Assembly (NCBI GenBank): GCA_959347315.1
Contig: OY365810.1
Location: forward strand, 18,674,358-18,738,357
Direction of reading: 5' to 3'
DNA from: Bimastos eiseni
Lineage: Eukaryota; Annelida; Clitellata; Crassiclitellata; Lumbricidae
Length of the DNA: 64,000 nucleotides
The notes below the pieces were generated by a model, which was not told the origin of the DNA, searched no databases, and saw only the letters and a program-made list of their open reading frames with translations. A program made the translations under genes and the position numbers. Numbering within the stretch: position 1 is the first letter of the stretch; each line of letters begins with the position of its first letter. Positions 1 to 64,000 of this stretch are shown here, piece after piece.

Positions 1-361
1 GAGAAATTTTCAAATATTTACATTACATTATGCACAGTAGGCTAATGCAGGTCATGCAACGAATATCACGCTAGAAACTCTTACCACCGCGAAATGATCA
101 CAGCAAACTGTCATCAGTCTCTGCAGTAACGCTATAAATGCTGGGTTGTTCAGGTTACTTTTTCATTTAATATAAAAAAATATTTAAATAAAAGAATTTA
201 AAAACTCAAGGGAGGCACACGCCCATCAATGGTTGCGACGCCACTCGGCCCTTCATTGGTAGCAAAGCCACTGAACAAATTTAACTTTTCATTAGTTTCA
301 GTATTTTAATGAATGATGCTGAAAGATTTACTATAAACTGTTTGCATTAGTTTGCTTCAAT

Positions 362-512
362 TGGTCCTTCTCTCTGTGGAATGTGCTTTCTCCATCTGTT
401 CGCTCTTCTATTCTCAAAACCTACTTCTTCTCATGGGACTTGTGCAGGGCTTCTGAATGGTTCATCCTACTAGGGGCGCTCTATAAATGCTTCAATACAA
501 TACAATGCAGTC
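362..512 (+). mobile_element. 3' end of a CR1/L2-like LINE
   Basis: The + strand reads SLWNVL, then SVRSSILKTYFFSWDL and a short 3' UTR with GGGGCGCTCTATAAATGC, closed by an (ATACA)n-like tail. This is the usual end of these LINE ORFs (SLWN...LKTFLF) followed by the GGCGCTATATAA-type tail seen several times in the window. 5' truncated. Confidence 0.6.
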
Positions 513-1139
513 AATATAAGCTATCTATATAATCTGAGTTTTTACTTATAGAAGATTCACCTTTAACAGTTTTCAATTTTAAAGAATAGCATCAGTTATA
601 TAATTTTTATGCTGATGTCTTTTTATTTTGAATTGTGACCAAACTTATTTTTGCTGTAACTTGTTTAAAGTGTGCATAACTTATATTGATTTTTCTGGTC
701 TTCCGGTTCTCAGCCAGATAAAAGAGCATATCAGTTCTCGTTCTTAACACTGTTTTAAAACTAAGGTTGTATGGATCGTGAGGTAATTGTAGACCTAATG
801 TATCTTCTACAATGTACACGTTATGTCTCAAAATCTTTTTAATGTGCTGCCTTTGTACACGAGTATATGTTTATTCAAAATTAATTTATGGTTTTAGCAG
901 TTTCTAAATAATCAAAACTTCAAAATGGTTTTAATAATGATTGATATGATTGACTTTTAAATAAGAAATAATGACATGAAGAGTAATCAAAAAGGTGACT
1001 TGCATTCAAGTCATATTGAAATTGTATTTTCTATACTTTTGTTGGTTTGATCAGGAATGTTGTAAATCATGTGCTTATTGAACTATCTTGTTAGTGTTTC
1101 CTTAGAAGCATTAAATTGTATATTATTGCAGCAGTTTTA
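513..1139. other. AT-rich sequence, no gene seen
   Basis: No exon, RNA or transposon ORF recognised. Short ORFs here have no family features. Confidence 0.5.
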
Positions 1140-2302
1140 TATAGTGCCCCTTCAAGGCCATCGACTTAGAAGCGCTCCCAGTCAAACCATGGTCAGACAG
1201 AACAGTCTTAAGGCCAGAGAAGAACATGGCATCAGATGTGATGAATCTTATTACTATTAATTATTTTAGGGTTGGATGTTGTTATTATGAGCATTTGTAT
1301 TATTTTTTATTGGGTTTTGTATTTAGTTTGTCCTGTGAAGATTGAACTTTGAGTTTATGGTAATTTTAGGGTATCCATGACTTTACATGTGACCCACTGG
1401 AAATTATTAACTTGCTTTATTATTTTGTTTATCAAGTCGTAGTTTTCTGTTGCACTGCATGAGATGCAGTGCTATATCCAGCTCCCAGACCAGCTAGTAA
1501 GAAAGCACGACGCTGTTGGATAGCAGTCCACTCATGGGGGACAAGTAACTTCGCTTGTGCAGCTGAGTGCAATGAGCCACGGCATCGAACAGATACAGTG
1601 GGGCAACTAAGTTTTATCAGGTGGCAGAGGCACCAGGCCTTCAATGCAATGCTGGACCATCGCTGAGACTTGATAGGCAAATAAGGAAGCCAGAGCAGGC
1701 CTCCTTACTCATTGTACCCAGCAACTTTGTTGAACTTAAGGATGCAGCCTACAAGTCGGGTGGCTGTGCGCAAGACCCTGTCAGGGCATCTAGCCGACAT
1801 GCTGGCAGGCCATCATATATGGTGCTGCAGTAGTCCAGGCGGGAAACTACAAACGAATGTAAGCAGCGCCTTGGGAGAGGGAGCAAGATACCACCCTAGG
1901 TTGCCAAAGGTGGTAATAACAAATACGACAAAGGTAAGCTCCTGATCCAGGATTATTCCCAGGTCTCAGAAACATGCAAAGTCAGGCGTAGATACCTCAA
2001 AGCGAGGAACCCAATATCTATTTTAGTGAGCTGCTGGTGGGTGCTAAGCTAGATAAGCTGTCTTGGTTGAGTTTAGATGCAGGCGATTTGACGACATCCT
2101 AGCCTGAAGGGTCTCAGTGGCTTTGCTAATTGCGCAGATAAATGCTGTAGGAGTATCTCATGGTCATCCACAGCCATAGTCACCACCCCTGCCAGACAGT
2201 TAGCCGGATTGGTAAGGGACATTTTTGTCCAGATATTGTGGTAGCTGGGTAACAACAAGCTTCTCAATAATCTTTTGCAAAAATGAAAAATTGGCTAAAA
2301 GC
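1140..2302 (-). mobile_element. Degenerate CR1/L2-like LINE, reverse transcriptase remnants
   Basis: On the minus strand an RT N-terminal block reads KIIEKLVVTQLPQYLDKN (about 2290-2200) and a C-terminal block reads LDYCSTIYDGLPACRLDAL (about 1830-1770), with stops and frameshifts and the middle RT blocks missing. The 3' end near 1140 (GGCACTATATAA in minus sense) resembles the LINE at 54 kb. The 5' side is cut by the hAT element that begins at 2303. Confidence 0.65.
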
Positions 2303-3082
2303 CTGTGTTGGGCACGAGACCAAGACCTCGAGGACCAAGACCAGGTGGTCCAAGACCGAGACCGGATGGTTCAAGACCAAGACCAGGGGTTCAAGACCAA
2401 GACCGATACTCTCTTTATAAACAATTCAATTTATTAAGACGCTAAAACGAAATAAGACGCTTAAAACATTAATTTTATTGCTGAAGAATACTAATCTTAA
2501 CAATGGTCCAGAAAACAGTTTTACCGGCCAGTCTGAACTTTTGCGGGTTCAGCCCTTAGCTTTGGCCTAAGAATATCACACTATAAATTACTTACAGTAT
2601 ACGATAGGTAAATACTTTAAGACATCTGAACAAGTAGATTAAAGTTCCGTTTGAACGGTGTATAAACAAACCTACTTGTACTCGGAATTGTCAGGTTAAC
2701 AGTGACTACACGTGGCCGACCACATAATGATTAGATTGTTCCAAAACCTTGAATTTTGTGAAAACAAATTTTAAAATGGCTGGTTCCGTTGCAAATGCAT
2801 TTTATGCCCATAGTAACATGTATATATAGATGATCGTCTCTAATAATCGAAAATAACCGACAAATATCAAAGAAATTGCTCTGATACGGCAAATGACCAA
2901 GAACGCTAACCTTAAGATGGAGACCAATCTCAAGACCGTTCCTTTAAGACCAAGACCAACGAATTTCGAGACCAAGACTGATGGTCCAAGACCAAGACCG
3001 ATGCATTCGAGACCGCGACCGCAGTTTTCCGGTCTCAAGACCGTCTCGAGACCAAGACCGCGATCTCAAGACCACATCCCTG
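2303..3082. mobile_element. GACC-repeat hAT-like non-autonomous element, copy 1
   Basis: 780 bp with ends CTGTGTTGGGCACGAGACC and GACCACATCCCTG (CAGTG/CAGGG-type hAT termini). Imperfect 8-bp target duplication: CTAAAAGC (2295-2302) against CTATAAGC (3083-3090). Both subterminal regions are built from GACCAAGACC repeats, which give short PRPRP-like false ORFs. There is no transposase. A second, inverted copy lies at 40239-42465. Confidence 0.75.
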
Positions 3083-5560
3083 CTATAAGCCGGGATGTGA
3101 CATAAATGAGCCTATAAGCCGGCTCACTTATGTCAAGCCCCTCTGCCGTTTCAGCTATTATTTTAAAATATCTTTCTAGTAAAGCTAATGGCAATCATGA
3201 ATTTTAGCAGTTGCTGGAGTTAACTATGAATATAATTATTGTCTGTAGAAATTCTGCAATTTTTAGCAAATTTTGCTGTGAATGATGTGGATTTCCTCAT
3301 AAGCGGTGAATTCCATGATTTCAGGCAAATTTTTTACAAGTAATACAACATAGCATCAGGATATAATGTTTCATAAGATAGCAAATCACAATCAATTAAA
3401 TTAATAAAGCAGTCACTCGATAATGTTGACAGACATAATTGACATGTACTTCCAGTTTGTTGTACGACTGTTGTTCGTCGTCACCATAGGTTGTATTGTT
3501 TATCCTGGATTCCTTATGTTTTGCATTATCTGAGTTTTATCGCAAATTAAATTGTTTTATTTTTCTTTCTTTGTTATTTATGTAATTGTTTGGTTGGTAA
3601 GTTAAAGCATGTGACGTCTGTGATTTTCACCAATTTTTAAAAAATCCAATTGAAATATTTTTTAATGAATTTCTACTGGTGCAAAATATGAGTTGTTGTT
3701 CTTGCAGCCTTTAGCTAATATTATTTACGAGAAAGATATTAACAGTTCACATTCATTTGGGGTGATGATAGCAATTGTTTTAATTGTGATGCCATAAATT
3801 GATATTAAACTGGTATCTGTTGGCTCTACTCTTGTACTCTCTACTCAAATTGCTCTGTTGAATAAACCTGATCATGTTCATTGTTGACCATTTCTAACCA
3901 AATATTTCTAAATTGTTGCATATCCTGAATTTTTAAATGGTTCTAGCTTTGGTTGTTTATAGTTGGATGGCGTGAAGAGCATGTGTCTTTGGTGAGAGAA
4001 TCTGAACTTTTCTTGCTTTCTTCCAAATATAATGCACCATGCATACCTTGAAAAGCTGTGTGTAAATGACACAGAAGGCATAATGTAAATTCAGAAGGTG
4101 TTTAGAGTTAGTGAGATCATTGTAATTCACTGTAATTTATTGAGATTCCAACATGATGCAGTAATAATTTAACATTCGTTGACCAAAAGTATAGTAGCAT
4201 CTGGTATAGAAACAAATTAAAAATGACTGCATTGCAGTTTGATGACAGGCACGCATATTGTGAAGATTATACACAAGACACAAAGTTAGTCAGAATAATA
4301 ATAATCATGAATGTGGTGCTTGGTTTGTCAGAGGAAATATAAGTTACATTAAGTGTAGACAATATGTAGACGCCAACGGACACGTTTAATGTGAGACCTG
4401 CCATCACGATTAATATCTTTGGACAATTTACACAATTGCTTCCTTTGAAAATGTAGTCCCAGTGTTAAAATTTCAAATTGTTATGGTAATATCAATAAAT
4501 TACTATTCATAATACAAAGAAATATTAATAGTATCACAGCAAATTTTAAAATAATTATGCTGCAAATTTCCAAAATCAGAGTGAATTTTCTAACATGACA
4601 ACCTCACCTTGTTTTCTAATCACTTCCAAAAAAAGTAGTATAGGCCCCTATTGACAAAAATTAATGTAACATCTTTTATCATAATCATTAATTTAGTTAT
4701 TCAATTTTTAAAGTTTGGATAGTTTTAAGTTGTTTTAACTACTTCAAATTAATTAATAGTAAGAAAATAATTTTAAATATTAAGATTTTTAAAACAGGAT
4801 TGAGTGTGCCAAACTTGTTGAATTCTCTAGTTCAGCGTTTCCTAATTGTTTTTATACTCCTCCTTCGTGACCCACTAAAGTGTTTATTGCCGATACTGAA
4901 CTATAAAATGAAACCGATATGAATGTCCATAAAAATTTCTTGTGTTTTAGTGATGCCTCGTTGCCTTGGCATACAACTATCTTTGTATTTTTTTGTTTTA
5001 TTAAAATTGACAAAATCAAATATTAAATAAAAGGATTTAGGCCAAAAAAATTTTTTTCAGTACCAGGTCACAACCCACTATTTGAGAAAAGTGCTCTAGT
5101 TGTTGAAACAAGTTAAAATCAAATTCCATTCACTAGTTTCGTGTATTATTCAAACTACGTGGAAAAATCTCTTCGCTGAAAATTTCTTATACCCACAAAC
5201 AAGAGAAAGAGCTTAACTAGCAATCGAAAGTCGGTCAATTCAGCAAGAATTTTGTGAATTGTAAGATCATCAAAAGCGCAATCAAAAGAAAAAATCCAAT
5301 CCCAAATAACAAAGGAATTATTTTCATAACACATGTTTAAAATTTTCAACAACACATGTTTAAAATTTTCAACATCAGTTGGTTAGTTGCAGTAACGACA
5401 CTGTGTGATACAAAGATCATTAGCGCTGACCTCCTCCTTTATCCAGGCTTGGGACTGGCACTGCTGGACTTCAATCAGTGGTGGAGTTTTCAATTTCAGT
5501 TCCATAAAACTATTTACAAAAGTGCCAAAAAATAACTAAAGTAAAGATTTACAAATTAAC
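3083..5560. other. AT-rich flanking sequence, no gene seen
   Basis: Contains a 15-bp stem-loop (about 3111-3151: TGACATAAATGAGCC and GGCTCACTTATGTCA) and a 21-bp tandem duplication around 5333-5375 (ACATGTTTAAAATTTTCAAC). Nothing else recognised. Confidence 0.5.
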
Positions 5561-5689
5561 CCAGCTTCAAGACCGCCCGTGCTAAGACTGTCCGAGCAGA
5601 ATTTGAAAACTTATACATTTAGTCCGTGTTAAGACAGCTCAAAAAAAATATGAAAATAATTTTTATTGTCACCCCATAAAAGACTGTTG

Positions 5690-6060
5690 GTAATTCATTG
5701 TGCAATAGTTATTGTTTCCCTAGTATTTATTTATTTAGCTTATGCACAATTTAACAGCCATTTAACAGCAGGCTCATCAGCAACATGCTGTCGCCCTAGT
5801 CAAGGTGGATGGTGCTAAGTAGCTACATTAAATCCATTGTGTAAAAGTTAATATTACCCCCAGCAAAAGTGACAGTACTCTGTGACTATGTTGTCTGTTG
5901 TGTAAAACTTATTGTCACATCCTAGGTAAGGTGGCTGGTATTCAGCGGCTACATCAGATCAGCGCCCATTGTGTAAAAGTTATTGTTGCCCCTAGCAAAG
6001 TAAGGTGCTACTTGGGGCTATGCCAAATTTGAATGCAATGTGTAAAGTCAATCCCGGACG
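5690..6060. repeat. Degenerate tandem repeat with TTGTGTAAAAGTTATTGT core
   Basis: Versions of CATTGTGTAAAAGTTATTGT followed by CCCCTAGCAAAGTAAGGTGC occur at about 5693, 5837, 5908 and 5968, and a weaker one near 6035. Spacing is irregular (roughly 60-145 bp) and units are diverged. Origin unknown. Confidence 0.5.
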
Positions 6061-6535
6061 AGGTTTCACCTATAAATATTTAACCTGTTTGCCATCATCA
6101 TATTCTTTTATTCAGTTAACAGGCAAAACGCTGTAGGCATACAAAGAAAGACAGGAAGGTTCAGCAATGCATATATGACCACAGCCAAGGAAAAGGATAA
6201 TTTGTCAGGAATGCTCAGAAGGAGGTTAAAGTTATGAGGGTTCCTTTAGAAAATGGGGTGAAATGTAACATTGGAAAAGGTATCTGGGTGAATGGTTCTC
6301 ATTATACAGAATAGCTTTAATTGCATTACAAAGTTATATTGGTCGTGATGCATCATGTGTGGCAGTACAGTTTTTACATAATGCAGATGCATTAATTACA
6401 CATACAAATAAATAATAAAACAGTATTACAAAAAAAGACCATAATTATCAGTAAGCGACAAGTGGTCCTTTTTCTTCACCAAGGTTATACTTAATATATA
6501 CTAAATAAAAATGTGTGTACATATAACGTGTGTGA

Positions 6536-6571
<36 letters not shown>

Positions 6572-7842
6572 CAGTCATTTCACAAAAAGAAAAAATTAAG
6601 ATGATTTATACACTGGAAATGAAAAAGGCAGTTGCATTAATCAGTGGCTGTGTACAAATCCACAATTCTTAACAGCCATTCCAGTAGCAAAAGTTGCAAA
6701 ATTGCAATTTTCTCCTATGTAACCTTGTAAATAAAGACTGTTTTTAGCAAGTACAAAAGTAAATACATATGTGCTTTATTGAACCAGCCGCAAATGCACA
6801 CACACACAAATATGAACAATCAAAGAATGTACAATCACAAAATAATCATAATGAGCAATTAAAAAACAGACATCTTAGGAGTTGTAAAAGAGTAAAGATA
6901 AAATGGGCAATAAGAATAGATTCATTTGTGTAACATATTGCTGATAAAAACACAATGGGTTAGTGTATCAGCATGCAGGATGTTTCGATTGTGCATTCGA
7001 GGACGGAGTGAGAAGGCAATGTCAACCTTTAAAGGAGTCAGAAGACAACCTAGGATATGGCTGGAGTTGTGTAGCACTAAAGAGAAAAGCAAGAGAAATC
7101 TGCATGACCACAGAGGTCATCTAGAGTGCACTTTCAGAAGCATCTGCAAACTGAGTGAGTTTGGCCGACACTTTGGCCTTCCTTCCTTCCACACGATGGA
7201 AGACTCAAATCTCATAAATCACTAGTATTGTCCCCAGTGCCTTTTTCTGTTCATTGTCGTAGTTTAGAAGCATAGCACAGTTCATTGAGGTTCACTTCAA
7301 GCAAGTAAAACATAAGTAAATATATAGTATCTTCTTTAAACTCGTGCAGAATTTCAGAAATTATTATCTGAAGGTACTCAATACCATAATGACGATTACT
7401 GGTAATGAATACTTTGCATCTAAAAAAACTGATGCACTGTGACTTCTAAGACACTACCTTTGAATAACCTACGTTTGAACGTCATAACAAATACCATATT
7501 GCAATGAGGTTGCGTTATAATATTGTAATGTTGATTTGGCATCTTATCTCGTTTTATAATCTTTTACCAGACTTCACATGATAATGACAAAAGTATACTG
7601 AGGTTCTGGTGCAAATTTAATTTGAACAGATGACAAAATGCAAGAGCATTCTGCATTCTTTTCTAGAAAAGAAACTATAATCCTTGAAGGCACGTTCCTG
7701 GGCTTAAGCAGAAACCCAGCACAACAGCCATCAAAGTCACTGTTTTGCATTGAAATAATAATAATAATAATTTTCATTTAATTTCAAACTGACCAACAGC
7801 AATTACAAACACAGTTTGAACAAATGATGACGAGTTATTAGA
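6061..7842. other. Non-coding, AT-rich; one (TG)n microsatellite
   Basis: A (TG)n run lies at about 6537-6570. No exon or transposon protein recognised in the rest. Confidence 0.5.
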
Positions 7843-8030
7843 GGAGTCGAATTTAACCATCGGCAGCCACCCAGGGCGCCCATTAGTCTATACATCTCAT
7901 TTTGCAAACGTCGCGACCTAGCGAAAGAAGGAAAGGAAGTCAATCTTAGTTGGCTATGGGTCTCGAAATCGGTTCCTCAGCTCTGTGTCCCAGTGTATTC
8001 ACCACTACTCTATGGCCCCTCATGAACCTT
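7843..8030 (-). mobile_element. Possible tRNA-derived SINE
   Basis: On the minus strand, GCCATAGAGTAGTGGTGAAT, then ACACTGG, then GATTTCGAGACCC resemble A and B boxes of a pol III promoter at tRNA spacing. No matching second copy was found in the window, so the family and ends are uncertain. Confidence 0.35.
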
Positions 8031-8984
8031 TTTAAGTTTTTAGCTGAAGAGAAACTTAATATCAACATCATTCCCACATTAATTCAAATGCATTCTGCTA
8101 TGTTACATGCAGTGAAATTATGAATCAGTAAGAAAACTCTGAAATAATGCGCTGCAAAAAGGAGCTCGTTTCTGTAAGGCCTTTATCCCCAATGAAATCA
8201 TACAGCTCTGTGTTCAGGAAGAGGCCTCCATTTACTCCACATAGCTCTGAAGAAGAACAGCAGTCTCTTAACCTAGCCAAAATCTCAAACCTCGACCCTA
8301 CAATTGCCATCCCAGCACGCTAACACTAGACAAGCTGTCCAGTTAATGATTTTAATTAAAAAACTTGCCTATATCCAATGTCCATTATACAGAATTCAGT
8401 AAGCAGACTCGAATCCACATTCATTACATTCAAACCCAAGTGTGCTGCATTTACTCTGTTTATCACAGCAGCATGAATGAAAGTTATGCTGCTACAATAT
8501 GGCATAAAGTGCTGAATAAGCCATTGCAAGAAGATGTAGTTCACAAGAGAAATCCATTATTTCCGGAAACTAGGCAGTACAAGCAATACCAATTCACAGT
8601 TAGTCTAGACTGTAACATTTAACAAGACACAGGTTACAAAAGCATCAGCCACTATTGGTGCAGACAATTTTTGCTTCTTTGTTTAACAATATACACTTGC
8701 TAATAGTTCATATATGTTAGAACAACTGCATTCATGATGCAGTGCATTATTGTCCTTAAGTTACAGACAGTCATAACAAATTTCCTTATGGGTCACAGCA
8801 CTGAACAACGAAATGGCAATTTCATGTGATGCACCAGTGCAGCTGCATATTCGGCATTGATCTGGAAGTTAAAATCAACTAGTATCTCACCACACCCCAA
8901 CATTGAACACATATCCTAACCAATACATGCTAAATATCTAAAGATTTTGTCATGGTAAATTATTATTACAACTGGGAATTGAGC
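8031..8984. other. No gene recognised
   Basis: Short ORFs on both strands (for example 8365-8622 +) show no known domain or splice context. Confidence 0.5.
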
Positions 8985-9250
8985 AATAGTCTAGTGGCTA
9001 GCATGCTGAATGTCAACCAAATGGGTTGAGACTAAAACAACATGGCAAAAAATTGAGATTTCTGCACTAGTTGTGTCTGCCCAGCCAACTTGACTGTAAT
9101 ACTGACTCAGGTCAGACACAAGAGGAAGGGAGAGGATTGACCAGCCTGCCTCACATGCCAAAGCCAAGACAATTGAAGTGCCCTTGGCTGGCCCTTGGGG
9201 CTACCTTGAGGGACTGCTCTTCTTCTTGTAATGTAGTCATCGCAAGCTAA
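8985..9250 (+). mobile_element. Possible tRNA-derived SINE
   Basis: TAGTCTAGTGGCTAGCATGC (A-box-like) followed by ATGGGTTGAGACTAA (B-box-like) at tRNA spacing, then a unique body ending near TTCTTCTTGTAATG. It lies in the presumed 3' UTR or flank of the S6K gene. Confidence 0.4.
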
Positions 9251-9698
9251 GGTTCTTACAAAGCACTACACTAAGTGTAATGTAGTGTCTTTAAAGAAAT
9301 GATCCTCTGGATAATGACCTGATTGTGGCTTGCACTTGTTGCTTTATATTATCAGTTGATGCTTCTTTAAGAATTAGACTCCCATGTGATAGAAGTCACC
9401 ATGATACAATTAAGATCTTCATTCCTCTGTAAATATACACACACATAACTCAATGCGATGATCTCTGGCAACGGAAGTATTCCTCCTCTAATCAGAGCAA
9501 CTGCAACTACCTTGTAAGGCGGTCAGTGATGAGCAGTGTAGCCAGGTGAATCATCAGTGAGGCTAAATAAAAGAATCATAAAAATAGTCTGCAGCTGACT
9601 TGATGCACTTGTCATACATCATCAGCAACATATTTGCAGTTCAGTTATTTCCTCGATGGTCATCCAAAATTACATAAATTTGCTATGCTAGCGTCTGT
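9251..9698 (-). other. RPS6KB1: Presumed S6K 3' UTR or downstream flank
   Basis: Directly downstream of the TAA stop. No canonical AATAAA was seen on this strand; an AATATAAAG-like variant occurs near 9340. The extent of the UTR is inferred, not shown. Confidence 0.4.
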
Positions 9699-62323
<52,625 letters not shown>

Positions 62324-62424
62324 TCAATCATATGTACCCTATTTACTCAAGAATATGTCAGCACCCAGCATAAAGCATCATCCCCAAAATTCATGGCTGG
62401 GAAAGTGAGAAAATTTATTATTAT

Positions 62425-62640
62425 TATTATTGTTGTTATTTATTAAACGTACAATTTCAGCACAGTAACACAGCCATGCCGCTACAAGGGCGCTTTACAT
62501 CAACAATGTTCATCCAGTTAACATCAGTAACCATAATCAAACATAATAAGATGACAATAACAGCATCAGTTCATCAGGGATTCTTAAAGAGATGGAATTT
62601 AAGTCATGACCTAAAGATCTCAATCGATGCCTGTTGGTTT
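62425..62640 (-). mobile_element. 3' end of LINE family A
   Basis: + strand begins (TTATTATTATTG)n and continues CACAGCCATGCCGCTACAAG GGCGCTTTACA, the complement of the 3' UTR of the LINE at 50335-51690. 5' truncated; lies 135 bp from S6K exon A. Confidence 0.75.
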
Positions 62641-62699
62641 TGTTGATTTTTCAGCGTATTTGAGTTTGCTCCTAGAGGCAAGGTAGCAGCGCCCTTGAC

Positions 62700-63912
62700 C
62701 TAGTTTCATGCGTGCTGGCAGTCTCGCCATGTCATTCAGCTTCAAAGGTGTGCATTCTAATGCCTAGATTCATTCCCTTTCAAATAGATATCCTGGCTAA
62801 TGAGTCCAGCTCTAGCTCTTCTAGTCAGGCCTCGCAGAAAGCTAAGGGCATTTGTAGCGTCTGCCGAACAATAGAGCTGTACCGATATCACTATTTGCCG
62901 ATTATGCCGATACTGATTATTGCCAATTATTCATTTGCCGATACCCGATTATTTAGCCGATTATTTAGCCGATTATTTAGCCGATTATTTCATTGTGTTT
63001 CCCAAGATGTCCGGTTCCAAAAGATGTCCGGTTCCAAAAGATAGACCTACTGCCACAGCCTATTGTTGTGATACAAGCAAACACTTCCCCCGTAGGAGAC
63101 GTAAGCATGTAGTTAGTGACTAATCCCAGGCAGGCAATACAGATTAGACACACCGCCCGCCGTCGAACTGTGCCCAGGGTAATTAAAGGCACGGCTGTCC
63201 TATTCACAGCCACCCATCTAGTCTCAGCCTCTCAGGCGACTGACATGTGTCTGGGAGATCTGATTGGCAGCTAGCATGTATTCATTAGGAATGCCTCCAC
63301 GATGTACATTCATCGGTTTCTCTGTTAAATTGGCCAGCCATTCCTTGGCCCATGAGCAGGCACTATGACTCACTCTGCACAAGACCTATGTTTACACTTT
63401 CCCATGGTATATACTAGCACAAAAAATAATTTTTAATATCGGCGCCGATTATTTATCTTGCCGATATCCGATATTGCCGATATCTCTATAATCTACCCGA
63501 TTAATCGGTCGGCCAATTAATCGGTACAGCTCTACCGAACAACCAGACAGTTACACAACAAAGATGGCAAGGACCATCTACATGGACCCAAATTCAACCC
63601 CTGGCCCGGCTCACAGAAATTCCACCTATTTCTCCCAAAATCGACCGGAATGTCCCACACACAGACAACACACTATTGCCGTCAGGATCTCTCAGTTCTT
63701 CTACACAGACCAACACACGGATCGCAATCCAAAAAGACTCACTCAGTCACATGCAACATTACTCATTCCATGTCAGGCTGCTTAAGCACATTCCAAAGGG
63801 AGCAAGGTCAAGCACATGCAGGCTATTGGCCAATATTATCAATTAGGTCATATCATGTGAGGCATGCAACCCGACGCTTCATGGACAACATGGAGCAGGG
63901 ATCCATTTTGGT
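62700..63912 (+). pseudogene. Retroelement ORF with Cys/His zinc motif, split by a hAT MITE
   Basis: Removing the MITE and one target copy gives ANESSSSSSSQASQKAKG ICSVC at the left (62788-62863), then RTTRQLHNKDGKDHLHGPKF NPWPGS (from 63535). C-x2-C followed by H-x2-H suggests a zinc finger at the start of a non-LTR or similar ORF. After frameshifts, LLKHIPKGARSSTCRLLANI (about 63780-63840) resembles the next part of such ORFs. It may continue past the window end. The exact family is not known to me. Confidence 0.6.
62872..63534. mobile_element. hAT MITE (TAGAGCTGTA family), copy 2
   Basis: 663 bp. Ends TAGAGCTGTACCGATATC and TTAATCGGTACAGCTCTA. Exact 8-bp target duplication CCGAACAA at 62864-62871 and 63535-63542. 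The interior matches copy 1 (15996-16735) in reverse, e.g. the GCCACCCATCTAGTCTCAG segment. Four tandem TTTAGCCGATTA units lie at 62950-62990. Confidence 0.93.
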
Positions 63913-64000
63913 GAAGTTGGATTGGGTGAAGATTTGATGAAGCCGAACGCCTTCAACAGCTTATACCAAGACCCGACAAAAGAGCGCCGACAAAAGAGCG
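63913..64000. repeat. Start of a CGACAAAAGAGCGC repeat at the window edge
   Basis: GACAAAAGAGCGCCGACAAA AGAGCG ends the window: two units of a short tandem, probably the end of another DNA transposon outside the window. Confidence 0.4.

Noticed and set aside
2893..3105. PRPRP-rich small protein (and similar at 40120-40320 and 42361-42588)
   Set aside because: Translation of GACC repeats at hAT ends; no start context, splice sites or conservation beyond the repeat.
7843..9250. Functional tRNA genes
   Set aside because: A- and B-box-like stretches exist, but no cloverleaf with paired acceptor arm could be drawn, so SINE heads are the better reading.

Overview
This is eukaryotic DNA from an animal, most likely an invertebrate; I cannot fix the phylum. 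The evidence is one interrupted host gene with GT-AG introns, plus metazoan-type transposons: several non-LTR families (CR1/L2-like, RTE/BovB-like, Rex1-like), hAT, piggyBac, a Mutator-like remnant, Ty3/gypsy and tRNA-derived SINEs. There are no operons, bacterial signals or CRISPR arrays.

Host gene. Almost the whole window lies inside one minus-strand gene, ribosomal protein S6 kinase (RPS6KB/S6K). Ten coding exons (A-J in transcript order, from 62290 down to 9699) join in frame into 475 residues plus a stop codon. They run from the kinase N-lobe (HPFIVDL) through the YRDLKPEN loop, DFG, the THTFCGT T-loop, APE, the AGC tail with its turn motif (TPVDSP) and hydrophobic motif (FLGFTY), to an S6K-type C-terminus. 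The 5' exons lie beyond position 64000. No other host gene is supported.

Layout. 1-9698 lies downstream of the stop codon and holds the unmarked 3' UTR, LINE pieces, a GACC-repeat hAT element and tRNA-like SINEs. 9699-10248 is the last exon. 10298-15015 is an 18-bp minisatellite of about 262 units that fills the last intron. 15280-38263 carries exons I to E, separated by hAT copies, a LINE/hAT/MITE nest (17.4-20.1 kb), CR1/L2- and RTE-like LINEs, and an almost complete piggyBac (35571-37645) between exons F and E. 40.2-42.5 kb holds a second GACC-repeat hAT copy split by another hAT whose empty site is visible at 2.8 kb. 44.7-51.8 kb carries exons D, C and B among LINEs. 52.5-57 kb is LINE debris, (TA)n arrays and a fold-back element. 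57.0-61.4 kb is a multi-level nest: a Rex1-like LINE, split by a Mutator-like element, split in turn by an internally deleted gypsy element. 62157-62290 is exon A. 62.7-64 kb is a retroelement ORF with a zinc knuckle, split by a hAT MITE.

The kinase presumably acts in the TOR/PDK1 pathway that controls translation and growth. Everything else is intronic or flanking mobile DNA, mostly decayed. Frameshifts and stops are present in every transposon protein I could read.
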